From NCBI GenBank assembly GCA_014323785.1, contig JACONJ010000048.1:1-64000 (forward strand): 64,000 nucleotides of DNA, written 5' to 3'. The stretch comes from Paracoccaceae bacterium. GTDB taxonomy: Bacteria; Pseudomonadota; Alphaproteobacteria; Rhodobacterales; Rhodobacteraceae. Below are positions 26,823 to 34,418 of this stretch, one piece after another. A program made the translations under genes and the position numbers. The first letter of the stretch is position 1. Each line of letters starts with the position of its first letter. The notes below the pieces were generated by a model, which was not told where the DNA came from, made no database searches, and saw nothing but the letters and a program-made list of their open reading frames with translations.

Positions 26823-27398
26823 GTGAAGCTGATCCTGGGGTCCGGCAGCCCCCGCCGAAAGGAACTTTTGGCGGTTCTGGGTGTGATCCCCGATGTCATC
26901 TGCCCCCCCGATATCGATGAAACCCCGCACCGGGGAGAGTTACCGCGCCCCTATTGTCGCCGCATGGCGCGGGAGAAGGCCCTGGCCATTGCGGCCGCGC
27001 CCGAGGATGTTGTGCTTTGTGCCGACACAACGGTGGCCATGGGGCGACGCATACTGGGCACGCCCACAGACAGGGCCCAGGCCGAGGCCTTCCTGACCGC
27101 GCTTTCCGGGCGGCGGCACCGGGTGATCACGGCGGTTGTGCTGCGCAGGGGGGGCAGGCTGTGGCAGCGGGCCGTGGACAGCCGGGTGCGGATGAAGCGG
27201 CTGGGCGGGCCGGAATTGCAGGGCTATCTGGCCAGCGAAGACTGGCGCGGGAAGGCCGGGGCCTATTCCATCCAGGGGGCCGCCGGGGCCTTTATTCCCT
27301 GGATCAGCGGTAGCCATTCGGCCATTGCGGGCCTGCCGCTTGCGGAAACCGCGGGCCTTTTGCAGGCGGCGGGCTGGCCGGTTTGGGGTGTGCCATGA
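26823..27398 (+). CDS. maf: Maf-like nucleoside triphosphate pyrophosphatase
   Basis: The 191-residue protein shows the Maf signature [11 protein letters not shown] at residues 6-16, '[16 protein letters not shown]' with the catalytic Asp, and '[26 protein letters not shown]' near the C-terminus. Maf proteins hydrolyse dTTP/UTP or modified nucleotides to monophosphates, a house-cleaning role also linked to division control. The start is GTG at 26823. It overlaps the next gene in ATGA. Confidence 0.92.
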   Translation: MKLILGSGSPRRKELLAVLGVIPDVICPPDIDETPHRGELPRPYCRRMAREKALAIAAAPEDVVLCADTTVAMGRRILGTPTDRAQAEAFLTALSGRRHRVITAVVLRRGGRLWQRAVDSRVRMKRLGGPELQGYLASEDWRGKAGAYSIQGAAGAFIPWISGSHSAIAGLPLAETAGLLQAAGWPVWGVP

Positions 27399-28441
27399 AG
27401 GGGCGCGTCATCGTTCTGGACCGCATCGATGGCCGGCCGGCCGCCGCGCTGATGGTGGATGGGCGGCTGGAGGATTTTGTGCTTGACCCGCCCAGGGGCA
27501 GCCCGCCCGTGCCTGGTACCATCTTTCGCGGGGTTTGCGACCGGCCGATGAAGGGCCAGGGCGGGATGATCCTGCGCCTGCCGGACTGTCGCGGCTTTCT
27601 GCGCGGGGGGAACGGGCTGCGCACGGGGGCATCCGTTCTGGTTCAGGTTACTAGGGTTGGCGAAGCCGGGAAGGCGGTGCCGGTCTCTGGCCGTATCCTG
27701 TTCAGAAGCCGCTACGCCATCATCACGCCGGGGGCACCGGGCCTGAACATTGCCCGCAGCATTCGCGATGCGGCCGAGCGTGACCGCCTGCGTGCCCTGG
27801 TTCGTGGTGCGATGTCAGATGCACCCGAACGCTTCGGTGCGATCATGCGCAGTGCCGCAGAGGGGGTGGATGGCGACGTATTGGTCCGGGATATCGCCCG
27901 CACGCGCGACCTGGCCATCGCGGTGCTGGCCAATGGCGCGGGCGAACCCGAATGCCTGGTCGAAGGCCCCACCGCGCACAAGATTGCCTGGCGCGACTGG
28001 GCCACCCCGGCGCCGGATGACGTGCGCCAGGGGGTGGGCAGTTTTGCGGATGCCGGGGTTTTAGAGGCGGTTGATGCGCTGCGTTCGGCCCGAGTACCGC
28101 TTTGCGGTGGGGCGCATGCGATGATTGAGCCCACCGCCGCGCTTGTGGCGGTTGATGTGAATACGGGTGCCGGCACCAGCCCGTCCGCCGGGGTAAAGGC
28201 GAACCTGGCCCTGGCCCGCGACCTGCCGCGGCAGTTACGGCTGCGCGGGTTGGGCGGGCAGATCACGCTGGACCTTGCACCGATGCCAAAGAAGGACCGC
28301 CGGGGCTTTGAAGATGCGCTGCGCCGGGCCCTGCGCGTGGATGGGACCGATACGGTCCTTGCAGGCTGGACGCCGCTTGGTCATTTTGAACTGCAGCGCA
28401 AACGTGATCGCTTTCCGCTTAAGGAGCTCTGGTTCGAATGA
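27395..28441 (+). CDS. Ribonuclease E/G family protein (short form)
   Basis: The 348-residue protein corresponds to a reduced RNase E/G. It has an S1-like region (about 30-105), an RNase H-like region and the metal-binding DNase I-like motif '[12 protein letters not shown]' near 250 with '[14 protein letters not shown]' after it. It lacks the long C-terminal scaffold and the Zn-link cysteines of RNase E. It cleaves single-stranded RNA 5' ends in rRNA or mRNA processing, by family inference. It sits between maf and yacG with 4-bp overlaps on both sides, a conserved alphaproteobacterial cluster. Confidence 0.85.
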   Translation: MKGRVIVLDRIDGRPAAALMVDGRLEDFVLDPPRGSPPVPGTIFRGVCDRPMKGQGGMILRLPDCRGFLRGGNGLRTGASVLVQVTRVGEAGKAVPVSGRILFRSRYAIITPGAPGLNIARSIRDAAERDRLRALVRGAMSDAPERFGAIMRSAAEGVDGDVLVRDIARTRDLAIAVLANGAGEPECLVEGPTAHKIAWRDWATPAPDDVRQGVGSFADAGVLEAVDALRSARVPLCGGAHAMIEPTAALVAVDVNTGAGTSPSAGVKANLALARDLPRQLRLRGLGGQITLDLAPMPKKDRRGFEDALRRALRVDGTDTVLAGWTPLGHFELQRKRDRFPLKELWFE

Positions 28442-28632
28442 AATGCCCGATCTGCCGCCGCAAGACCGACCAGGCATATCGCCCCTTCTGCTCGCGCCGC
28501 TGCGCCGATGTGGATCTGGGGTACTGGCTGGCAGGACACTATGCCGTGCCGTCTGATGACCCCGGCGATATCGAGGCCGCGGACGAGGCCACCGTGCGCA
28601 CCGTAGCCGGTGCAGCACGCCGCCCGCCCTAG
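28438..28632 (+). CDS. yacG: DNA gyrase inhibitor YacG (zinc protein)
   Basis: The 64-residue protein has the YacG zinc site CPIC (residues 3-6) and CSRRC (18-22), followed by VDLGYWLAGHYAVP. YacG binds GyrB and inhibits gyrase DNA binding in E. coli. It overlaps the upstream RNase E/G gene in ATGA and is followed by tRNA-Phe about 100 bp away. Confidence 0.92.
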   Translation: MKCPICRRKTDQAYRPFCSRRCADVDLGYWLAGHYAVPSDDPGDIEAADEATVRTVAGAARRPP

Positions 28633-28733
28633 GGCACAAGGTAGCCAAAAAACCTGGCCAGCCCTGTGGACATCCCGCGCTGATCCTTGTAGGATACAGC
28701 AACCCAGGGCGGGGATGACCTGCCCGAAACCGT

Positions 28734-28808
28734 GCCCGGGTAGCTCAGGGGTAGAGCAGTGGACTGAAAATCCTCGTGTCGGTGGTTCGATTCCGCCCCC
28801 GGGCACCA
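28734..28808 (+). tRNA. tRNA-Phe (anticodon GAA)
   Basis: A 75-nt cloverleaf with encoded CCA: acceptor GCCCGGG/CCCGGGC, D-arm GCTC...GAGC, anticodon loop CTGAAAA (anticodon GAA), T-arm GGTGG-TTCGATT-CCGCC. The anticodon stem GTGGA/TCCTC has one U-U mismatch at the second pair. tRNA genes are frequent integration sites, and beyond its 3' end lie a dispersed repeat and a truncated hsdM, suggestive of an eroded island. Confidence 0.93.
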
Positions 28809-28861
28809 TTCAACAAGCGGGGCAATCCTTTGGCCCCGGCGGCTGGTGGGTTCTGACTCCT

Positions 28862-28923
28862 GCCCTGCCGCCCGGAGTATCGACACCCGAATCGCCCGCG
28901 ATCTGGCGTTTATTTCACCCCGC
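28862..28923 (-). repeat. Dispersed intergenic repeat, copy 3
   Basis: Read on the minus strand it gives GCGGGGTGAAATAAACGCCA, then CGGGCGATTCGGG and TCCGGGCGGC, aligning over its whole length with copy 2 at 38280-38342 at roughly 80% identity by eye. It lies between tRNA-Phe and the hsdM stub. Confidence 0.65.
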
Positions 28924-29003
28924 GACACGGGCGGTCCCTTGGCGGCAGGTACGGCCAATCGGTGCCAAGTTCGGTGCAGGCTGCCTGTTCTTAATTGTCT
29001 GAT

Positions 29004-29129
29004 CAAGTAGCGCAGGAACAAAAAGGACAACATATAGTCGCGAAAATCATCCGCATTCATTGCCCCGCGCAATTCATCGGCAACGGCCCAGAGGGTGCGG
29101 CCCAGGCCGATTTGATCCTGTTCGGTCAT
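29004..29129 (-). pseudogene. Truncated hsdM (type I methyltransferase N-terminus)
   Basis: The first 42 codons read MTEQDQIGLGRTLWAVADEL, then RGAMNADDFRDYMLSFLFLRYL, a clear N-terminus of a type I modification subunit HsdM. After FLFLRYL the similarity stops abruptly and the frame runs on as non-homologous sequence into the tRNA-Phe region. All catalytic motifs are gone. The start lies 9 bp after the stop of the adjacent Uma2 gene with AGGAG upstream, so Uma2 and hsdM were once a coupled unit. Confidence 0.75.
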
Positions 29130-29138
29130 GGCGTGGGG

Positions 29139-29732
29139 TCACTCCTGTTCGGCATCGGGTTCGGGAATCCACAGGTCGGACAGGTCAAAACTGATCGCCT
29201 CAAACGGCGGCACGGAAACCGCCGCATCACCGGACAGGGCGGCGATGGCGTGCCAGTGCCCGTTGCGCAGGCAAAAGGCGTTCAGGGTGCGGGCGTCGGG
29301 GTCCACAAACCACAGATGGCCCACGCCCTCACGGGCATAGATGGTGCGCTTGGGGCCCGTGTCAATCCGCCGCGTGGCGGGGGAAAGCACCTCACACACC
29401 CAATCCGGGGCGACGGTGAAAAAGGCCGCCCTGGGCGGGATTGGCAGGGTTGCACGCCGCCAGCCGGCCAGGTTCGGCACAAGAATGTCTGCACCAAGGT
29501 GCAGTTCCGGCTCATCCAGAATCCACCAGCCGCCGGGGCCACCGATACCCCTATCAAACGGGCCGGTAACTTCGTAACCCAGGCCCGAACTTGCCCGTGC
29601 ATGGGGCACGGCGGGGCGGGGGTGCGTGTGCAGGGTGCCGGCGATAATCTGCGCCACCTTATGCGGCGGGGCGTCCAGCACATCCTGATAGCCGGGCGTG
29701 TGGGGCGTGGGCTTGCGGGCAGCGGTTGGCAT
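29139..29732 (-). CDS. Uma2-family putative endonuclease, array copy 1
   Basis: The 197-residue protein belongs to the Uma2 (DUF820) PD-(D/E)XK-like family. Conserved acids include Asp82 in GADILVP, Asp110/Glu114 in APDWVCEVLSP, and a Lys128-Tyr132-GV block (KRTIYAREGVGHLWFVDPD). The cellular role of Uma2 proteins is poorly known. This copy differs from the other two by Asn87 (VPNLAGWR for VPDLAGWR), a divergent stretch at residues 53-65 and a C-terminal extension DAEQE. It is one unit of an exact 602-bp array and lies 9 bp from the hsdM stub. Confidence 0.85.
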   Translation of the reverse strand: MPTAARKPTPHTPGYQDVLDAPPHKVAQIIAGTLHTHPRPAVPHARASSGLGYEVTGPFDRGIGGPGGWWILDEPELHLGADILVPNLAGWRRATLPIPPRAAFFTVAPDWVCEVLSPATRRIDTGPKRTIYAREGVGHLWFVDPDARTLNAFCLRNGHWHAIAALSGDAAVSVPPFEAISFDLSDLWIPEPDAEQE

Positions 29733-29752
29733 CGGGGCGCGGTCCTTTCGGT

Positions 29753-30334
29753 TCAATCGGGTTCGGGAATCCACAGGTCTGACAGGTCAAAACTGATCGC
29801 CTCAAACGGCGGCACGGAAACCGCCGCATCCCCGGACAGCGCGGCGATGGCGTGCCAGTGCCCGTTGCGCAGGCAAAAGGCGTTCAGGGTGCGGGCGTCG
29901 GGGTCCACAAACCACAGATGGCCCACGCCCTCACGGGCATAGATGGCACGCTTGGGGCCCGTGTCAATCCGCCGCGTGGCGGGGGAAAGCACCTCACACA
30001 CCCAATCCGGGGCCACGGTGAAAAAGGCCACCATGGGAAAGCGGGGCAGGGTTGCACGCCGCCAGCCCGCCAGGTCCGGCACAAGAATATCTGCGCCAAG
30101 ATGGAGTTCCGGCTCATCCAGAATCCACCAGCCGCCGGGGCCACCGTTGCCGTAGTCAAATGGCGGGGTAACCTTGGCCCCCAGGCCCGAACTTGCGCGG
30201 GCGTGGGGCGCAGCGGGGCGGGGGTGCGTGTGCAGGGTGCCGTCGATGATCTGGGCCACCTTGTGCGGCGGGGCGTCCAGCACATCCTGATAGCCGGGCG
30301 TGCGGGGCGTGGGCTTGCGGGCAGCGGTTGGCAT
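29753..30334 (-). CDS. Uma2-family putative endonuclease, array copy 2
   Basis: The 193-residue middle copy of the Uma2 array keeps the conserved acids (GADILVPDLAGWR, APDWVCEVLSP, KRAIYAREGV) and ends IPEPD followed directly by the stop. Differences from copy 3 include LPRFPMVAFF for MPIPPRAAFF and NAFCLRNGHW for DAFCLRNGQW. Its own ribosome site AAAGGA lies in the 20-bp spacer. Three near-identical adjacent genes could raise dosage or allow recombination between variants; function remains unknown. Confidence 0.85.
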   Translation of the reverse strand: MPTAARKPTPRTPGYQDVLDAPPHKVAQIIDGTLHTHPRPAAPHARASSGLGAKVTPPFDYGNGGPGGWWILDEPELHLGADILVPDLAGWRRATLPRFPMVAFFTVAPDWVCEVLSPATRRIDTGPKRAIYAREGVGHLWFVDPDARTLNAFCLRNGHWHAIAALSGDAAVSVPPFEAISFDLSDLWIPEPD

Positions 30335-30354
30335 CGGGGCGCGGTCCTTTCGGT

Positions 30355-30936
30355 TCAATCGGGTTCGGGAATCCACAGGTCTGACAGGTCAAAACTGATC
30401 GCCTCAAACGGCGGCACGGAAACCGCCGCATCACCGGACAGGGCGGCGATGGCGTGCCACTGCCCGTTACGCAGACAAAAGGCGTCCAGGGTGCGGGCGT
30501 CGGGATCCACAAACCACAGATGGCCCACGCCCTCACGGGCATAGATGGTGCGCTTGGGGCCCGTGTCAATCCGCCGCGTGGCGGGGGACAGAACCTCACA
30601 AACCCAATCCGGGGCGACGGTGAAAAAGGCCGCCCTAGGCGGGATTGGCATGGTTGCACGCCGCCAGCCGGCCAGGTCCGGCACAAGAATGTCTGCGCCA
30701 AGATGGAGTTCCGGTTCGTACAGAATCCACCAGCCGCCGGGGCCACCGTTGCCATAGTTGAACGGCGGGGCAATCCTGGCCCCCAAGCCCGAACTTGCCA
30801 GTGCGTGGGGCACGGCGGGGCGTGGGTGCGTGTGCAGGGTGCCAGCGATGATCTGGGCCACCTTATGCGGCGGGGCGTCCAGCACATCCTGATAGCCGGG
30901 CGTGCGGGGCGTGGGCTTGCGGGCAGCGGTTGGCAT
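30355..30936 (-). CDS. Uma2-family putative endonuclease, array copy 3
   Basis: The 193-residue first-transcribed copy of the array. It contains the Uma2 conserved block (GADILVPDLAGWR, APDWVCEVLSP, KRTIYAREGVGHLWF) and ILYEPELHLG where the others have ILDEPELHLG, a substitution of a conserved acidic position. Twenty bases upstream sits the stop of a truncated fourth copy that abuts serS. Transcription may therefore come from the serS promoter by read-through. Confidence 0.85.
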   Translation of the reverse strand: MPTAARKPTPRTPGYQDVLDAPPHKVAQIIAGTLHTHPRPAVPHALASSGLGARIAPPFNYGNGGPGGWWILYEPELHLGADILVPDLAGWRRATMPIPPRAAFFTVAPDWVCEVLSPATRRIDTGPKRTIYAREGVGHLWFVDPDARTLDAFCLRNGQWHAIAALSGDAAVSVPPFEAISFDLSDLWIPEPD

Positions 30937-31009
30937 CGGGGGGCGGTCCTTTCGGTTCAATCGGGTTCGGGAATCCACAGGTCGGACAGGCTAAAACTGA
31001 TCGCCCCCG

Positions 31010-32302
31010 TCAGGCAAGGCCCCCCTCTGCCGTCAGCCGGGTGTGGCCGCCCAGGTAGGGGTGCAGTGCGCCGGGCAGGGTGACGGACCCGTCCGCCTCC
31101 TGCCCGTTCTCCAGCACCGCGATCAGGCACCGCCCGACGGCCAGGCCAGAGCCGTTCAGCGTGTGAACATATTCCGGCTTGCCGCCGCCCGTGGGGCGGA
31201 AGCGGGCATTCATGCGCCGGGCCTGAAAAGCACCGCAGGTAGAACACGAGGAAATCTCGCGATAGGTATTTTGCCCCGGCAGCCAGACCTCAATATCATG
31301 GGTGCGGCGGGCCCCGAATCCCATATCGCCGGCACACAGAACCACCGTGCGATAGGGCAGGTTCAGGCGTTCCAGCACCGCCTCGGCACAGCGGGTCATC
31401 CGCCGCAGTTCGGCATCGGAGTGATCGGGATGGGTGATTGAGACCATCTCAACCTTTTCAAACTGATGCTGGCGCAACATCCCCGCGGTGTCGCGGCCTG
31501 CTGCCCCTGCCTCGGACCGGAAGCACAGCGAATGCGCGGTGTAGCGGCGCGGCAGGTCGCGTTCCTTCAGGATTGTGTCGTTTACAATGTTGGTCAGGCT
31601 GACCTCGGATGTGGGGATCAGCCACCAGCCGGTGGTGGTTTGGTAACTGTCGGTGCCGAATTTCGGTAACTGCCCGGTGCCATACATCGTTTCATCGCGC
31701 ACCAGGACGGGGGTGTTGACCTCGGTCAGGGCGTGTTCGGTGATGTGCAGGTCAAGCATGAACTGCGCCAGGGCGCGATGCAGGCGGGCGATTCCACCGG
31801 ACATCAACACAAAGCGGCTGCCAGAGAGTTTGGCGGCGACCTCAAAATCCATGCCCTTTCGCGCAGCGGGCAGGGTGTAATGCTCTTGCGGGGTAAAGCT
31901 GAAATCGCGCGGGGTGCCCCAGCGGCGGCATTCCTGATTGTCGGCGTCATCCTTGCCGTCGGGGATGCTGGCACAGGGCAGGTTGGGCAGGGTTGCGAGT
32001 ATCCTGTCCAGTTCTGTTTTGGCGGCTTTTGCGACTGCTTCCCGCTGGGCGATTTCTGCCTTCTGGTCTGCGACCAGGGCGCGGAGGCGATCAAATTCCG
32101 CCATATCCCCGCTTTGCCTGGCGGTACCGCTTTGCCTGGCGGCGGCGTTGCGCACGGCCTGCGCCGTCTCAATGGCCAGAATCTGGGCGCGGTAGTCCGC
32201 GTCCAGTACCAGGATCGCGGGTGATTGCGGGGGCACTCCACGGCGGGCAAGGGCGGCGTCGAAGGCCCGGGGGTTGTCGCGGATGGCGCGGATATCGTGC
32301 AT
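31010..32302 (-). CDS. serS: Seryl-tRNA synthetase
   Basis: The 430-residue class II synthetase has an N-terminal coiled-coil tRNA-binding arm (about residues 30-100), motif 2 [21 protein letters not shown] and a motif 3 region with '[19 protein letters not shown]'. Serine and ATP recognition sequences [17 protein letters not shown] are present. It charges tRNA-Ser and tRNA-Sec. Length is normal. Immediately downstream, six bases after its stop, begins the truncated Uma2 unit, so the array boundary lies exactly at the serS 3' end. Confidence 0.96.
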   Translation of the reverse strand: MHDIRAIRDNPRAFDAALARRGVPPQSPAILVLDADYRAQILAIETAQAVRNAAARQSGTARQSGDMAEFDRLRALVADQKAEIAQREAVAKAAKTELDRILATLPNLPCASIPDGKDDADNQECRRWGTPRDFSFTPQEHYTLPAARKGMDFEVAAKLSGSRFVLMSGGIARLHRALAQFMLDLHITEHALTEVNTPVLVRDETMYGTGQLPKFGTDSYQTTTGWWLIPTSEVSLTNIVNDTILKERDLPRRYTAHSLCFRSEAGAAGRDTAGMLRQHQFEKVEMVSITHPDHSDAELRRMTRCAEAVLERLNLPYRTVVLCAGDMGFGARRTHDIEVWLPGQNTYREISSCSTCGAFQARRMNARFRPTGGGKPEYVHTLNGSGLAVGRCLIAVLENGQEADGSVTLPGALHPYLGGHTRLTAEGGLA

Positions 32303-32392
32303 GGGGCGGATGGCCTTGTGGCTGGGGCGCGATGACGGGGCGCAGTCTGCCCGACCCGGCGGCAGGTTTGAAGGGGGGAGGCCGCGGGCGGG

Positions 32393-33907
32393 TCAGGGCG
32401 CGGGTGGTTCGGGCGGAATGTAGTTCTTCGGGTCGGCCCGCCATTTGCGCCATTCATTGTCGAAATCTTCGTCATCCAAAGTTCCGGTTGGCCAGTGGGC
32501 TGGCCAATCTTTTTTGGTTCCGAGAGCATCGAACGCTTCGCGAACGGACCCATCGGCAAAGATGGCGGAACCGTTGGCAGAGATGTCGTGCCAGAAGGGG
32601 CGCAGCTTCTTCAGGGTCGTATCATTAACATATCTCACGGCAGCACCTTTAAGATTGGCCCCCTCAAGAATGGTGCCTTCTGACATCTTTACGCCCCGGA
32701 GGTCTGCCCCCTGCAAATTCGCGTTCTCTAGGTCTGCTTCCTGCAACCGCGCACGCCAGAGTTTTGCCCCCTGCAACTGCGCACGCCAGAGTTTTGCCCC
32801 CTGCAACTGCGCACGCCAGAGTTTTGCCCCCTGCAACTTTGCCCCCTGCAATTTTACGTACTGGAGGTTTGCGCTCTGTAAGCGGGCATGATTCAGATTG
32901 ATGCCTCGTAAATCATGGTCTTGCAGATCAGTGCCGCGCAAATCCAGGCGGTAGCCGCTATAGCCGTCGGAGTCTGACTCATCTGCTAGTTCGCCAGGCC
33001 ATTTTTGTTCTTGTTCTATCTGATCTTTTGTCCGGCGGCGCAGAACCTTCAATACGGCTTCGATATCGGCGCGGAGATCGATATCGGTGCGGTCTTTGAT
33101 GCCGTCGGGTATTTGAGCCTCATTGCCGTTCTCATCGGTTTTGCCTGCCGGGGAATTCTCCCAGATATAGACGCAGAGAATTTCCATGATTTGGGTATGA
33201 AAAACGAGTTTGTCGCGGGCGATGCGTTCCAGCGCATAAATCCCGCCCATGCGGACCTCCATATTGGGCAGCGTGACGATCTCGGTGATCGGTTTTCTGC
33301 CACCCGGCTTCACGGATTTGTCTTTCTTGTAGAGTGGAATACCTTCTTCGTTTATAAGCGGCTGGTGTACTTGTTTCTCTGTGCCAAGGCTTGCAACGGC
33401 GGCATTGATTCGATCAGTGATCTGTCCGTGTTCGGTGACATTCACTGTCTTTTGCGCCACGATGCTGCGCCAGATCAAAAGTGGCGCGCCCAGCAGCGCA
33501 ACAAGGAGGGCCCCCAGGCCAAGGGATGAGGATGGGCTTTGGTGGGTATCGACCACCGAGTTGTCGGAAAGGACCGACAAGAGCAACAGGAAGGTTATTA
33601 TAACCGCAAGCCCAAAGAGGGCGATAAAAATCAGGCCAAAGATCAGGACGGAAATAAGAACGAGCGTCCCGACGATTACACCGAATCTGGATTTCAGTGA
33701 ATTAACCCACTCTGGCGGTACACGCTTATCCAAGCGCGGCAAGATGGCAAAGATAATCCATTTGCACAGAGTTACGCCCGCCAGGATGAGCGAGACAACC
33801 GCCAACGGGATGAATACCAAGCTGATGAAGAACTGCTCCGCCCCCGTGAGGTTGTCCCACCAGGTGCTCACGGCCCCCAAGTCCCGTTGTTCTTCGCCGT
33901 CTTTCAT
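32393..33907 (-). CDS. Membrane-anchored pentapeptide-repeat protein
   Basis: The 504-residue protein has two N-terminal hydrophobic hairpins (about residues 25-50 and 70-105) and a third helix near 125-145. A soluble middle follows (GGIYALERIARDKL ... IMEILCVYIWENSP, as in similar pentapeptide proteins), then about 20 A(D/N)LXX-type pentapeptides from roughly 325 to 430. Part of the repeat tract is encoded by three near-identical 30-bp units (LWRAQLQGAK). Pentapeptide repeats form a right-handed beta-helix; here it would project into the cytoplasm. The start at 33907 is preferred to the long extension. The role is unknown. Confidence 0.75.
   Translation of the reverse strand: MKDGEEQRDLGAVSTWWDNLTGAEQFFISLVFIPLAVVSLILAGVTLCKWIIFAILPRLDKRVPPEWVNSLKSRFGVIVGTLVLISVLIFGLIFIALFGLAVIITFLLLLSVLSDNSVVDTHQSPSSSLGLGALLVALLGAPLLIWRSIVAQKTVNVTEHGQITDRINAAVASLGTEKQVHQPLINEEGIPLYKKDKSVKPGGRKPITEIVTLPNMEVRMGGIYALERIARDKLVFHTQIMEILCVYIWENSPAGKTDENGNEAQIPDGIKDRTDIDLRADIEAVLKVLRRRTKDQIEQEQKWPGELADESDSDGYSGYRLDLRGTDLQDHDLRGINLNHARLQSANLQYVKLQGAKLQGAKLWRAQLQGAKLWRAQLQGAKLWRARLQEADLENANLQGADLRGVKMSEGTILEGANLKGAAVRYVNDTTLKKLRPFWHDISANGSAIFADGSVREAFDALGTKKDWPAHWPTGTLDDEDFDNEWRKWRADPKNYIPPEPPAP
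32747..32836 (-). repeat. Three 30-bp direct repeats inside the pentapeptide gene
   Basis: The unit GCACGCCAGAGTTTTGCCCC plus CTGCAACTGC occurs three times head to tail with almost no change, encoding two pentapeptides each. This suggests recent expansion by slippage or recombination and length polymorphism between strains. Confidence 0.75.
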
Positions 33908-34107
33908 GGCCTTTCCCCTTACATCCAGCGCACCGTTTCGCATCCGTCGTCCGGTTCCCGCTGTCCATATGGCCATGAACGACGGGTTCCGGCAAGGCGG
34001 ACCGCCGCATCGGGGCGGCGTTGCCATTGCCCGCCTGTTCCCCTATCCTGTCACCGATTTTGGCGGGACTGCGCCCCGCGCCCGAACGCACCGAAAGGAT
34101 ACTCAAG

Positions 34108-34392
34108 ATGGAAGGATTCGCCCAGTTCCTGCCCCTGATCCTGATCTTCGCGATCATGTATTTTCTGCTGATCCGCCCGCAGCAGAAAAAGGTGAAAGAG
34201 CATCAGGCGATGGTGGCCGCGCTGCGCCGGGGGGATGAGGTCGTGACCCAGGGCGGGCTCATCGGCAAAATCACCAGGGTGAAGGACGACACCGAGGTAG
34301 AGGTGGAATTGACCCAGGGCGTCAAGGTTCGCGTGCTGCGCCCGACAATTGCGCAGGTGCGGTCCAAAACCGAACCAGTGAAATCCGCCTGA
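34108..34392 (+). CDS. yajC: Preprotein translocase accessory subunit YajC
   Basis: The 94-residue protein has a single N-terminal membrane helix (residues 8-24, LPLILIFAIMYFLLI) followed by the family signature RPQQKKVKEHQ and a small beta domain (VVTQGGLIGKITRV). YajC associates with SecDF. The ATG at 34108 is preceded by AAAGGA. secD follows after 26 bp. Confidence 0.94.
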   Translation: MEGFAQFLPLILIFAIMYFLLIRPQQKKVKEHQAMVAALRRGDEVVTQGGLIGKITRVKDDTEVEVELTQGVKVRVLRPTIAQVRSKTEPVKSA

Positions 34393-34418
34393 CCCCGCCT
34401 GCAAAAGGGCCCGTTGAT

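Larger units (their letters stand above)
29139..31003 (-). repeat. Tandem array, 602-bp period (three Uma2 genes plus a 47-bp stub)
   Basis: Gene starts at 29732, 30334 and 30936 and stops at 29753, 30355 and 30957 are spaced by exactly 602 bp. Each unit contains one Uma2 gene and a 20-bp intergenic segment with an AAAGGA ribosome site. A fourth partial unit at 30957-31003 keeps only the last codons (SFSLSDLWIPEPD) and stops six bases from the serS stop. The units are very similar, with scattered substitutions, pointing to amplification by unequal recombination. Confidence 0.9.
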
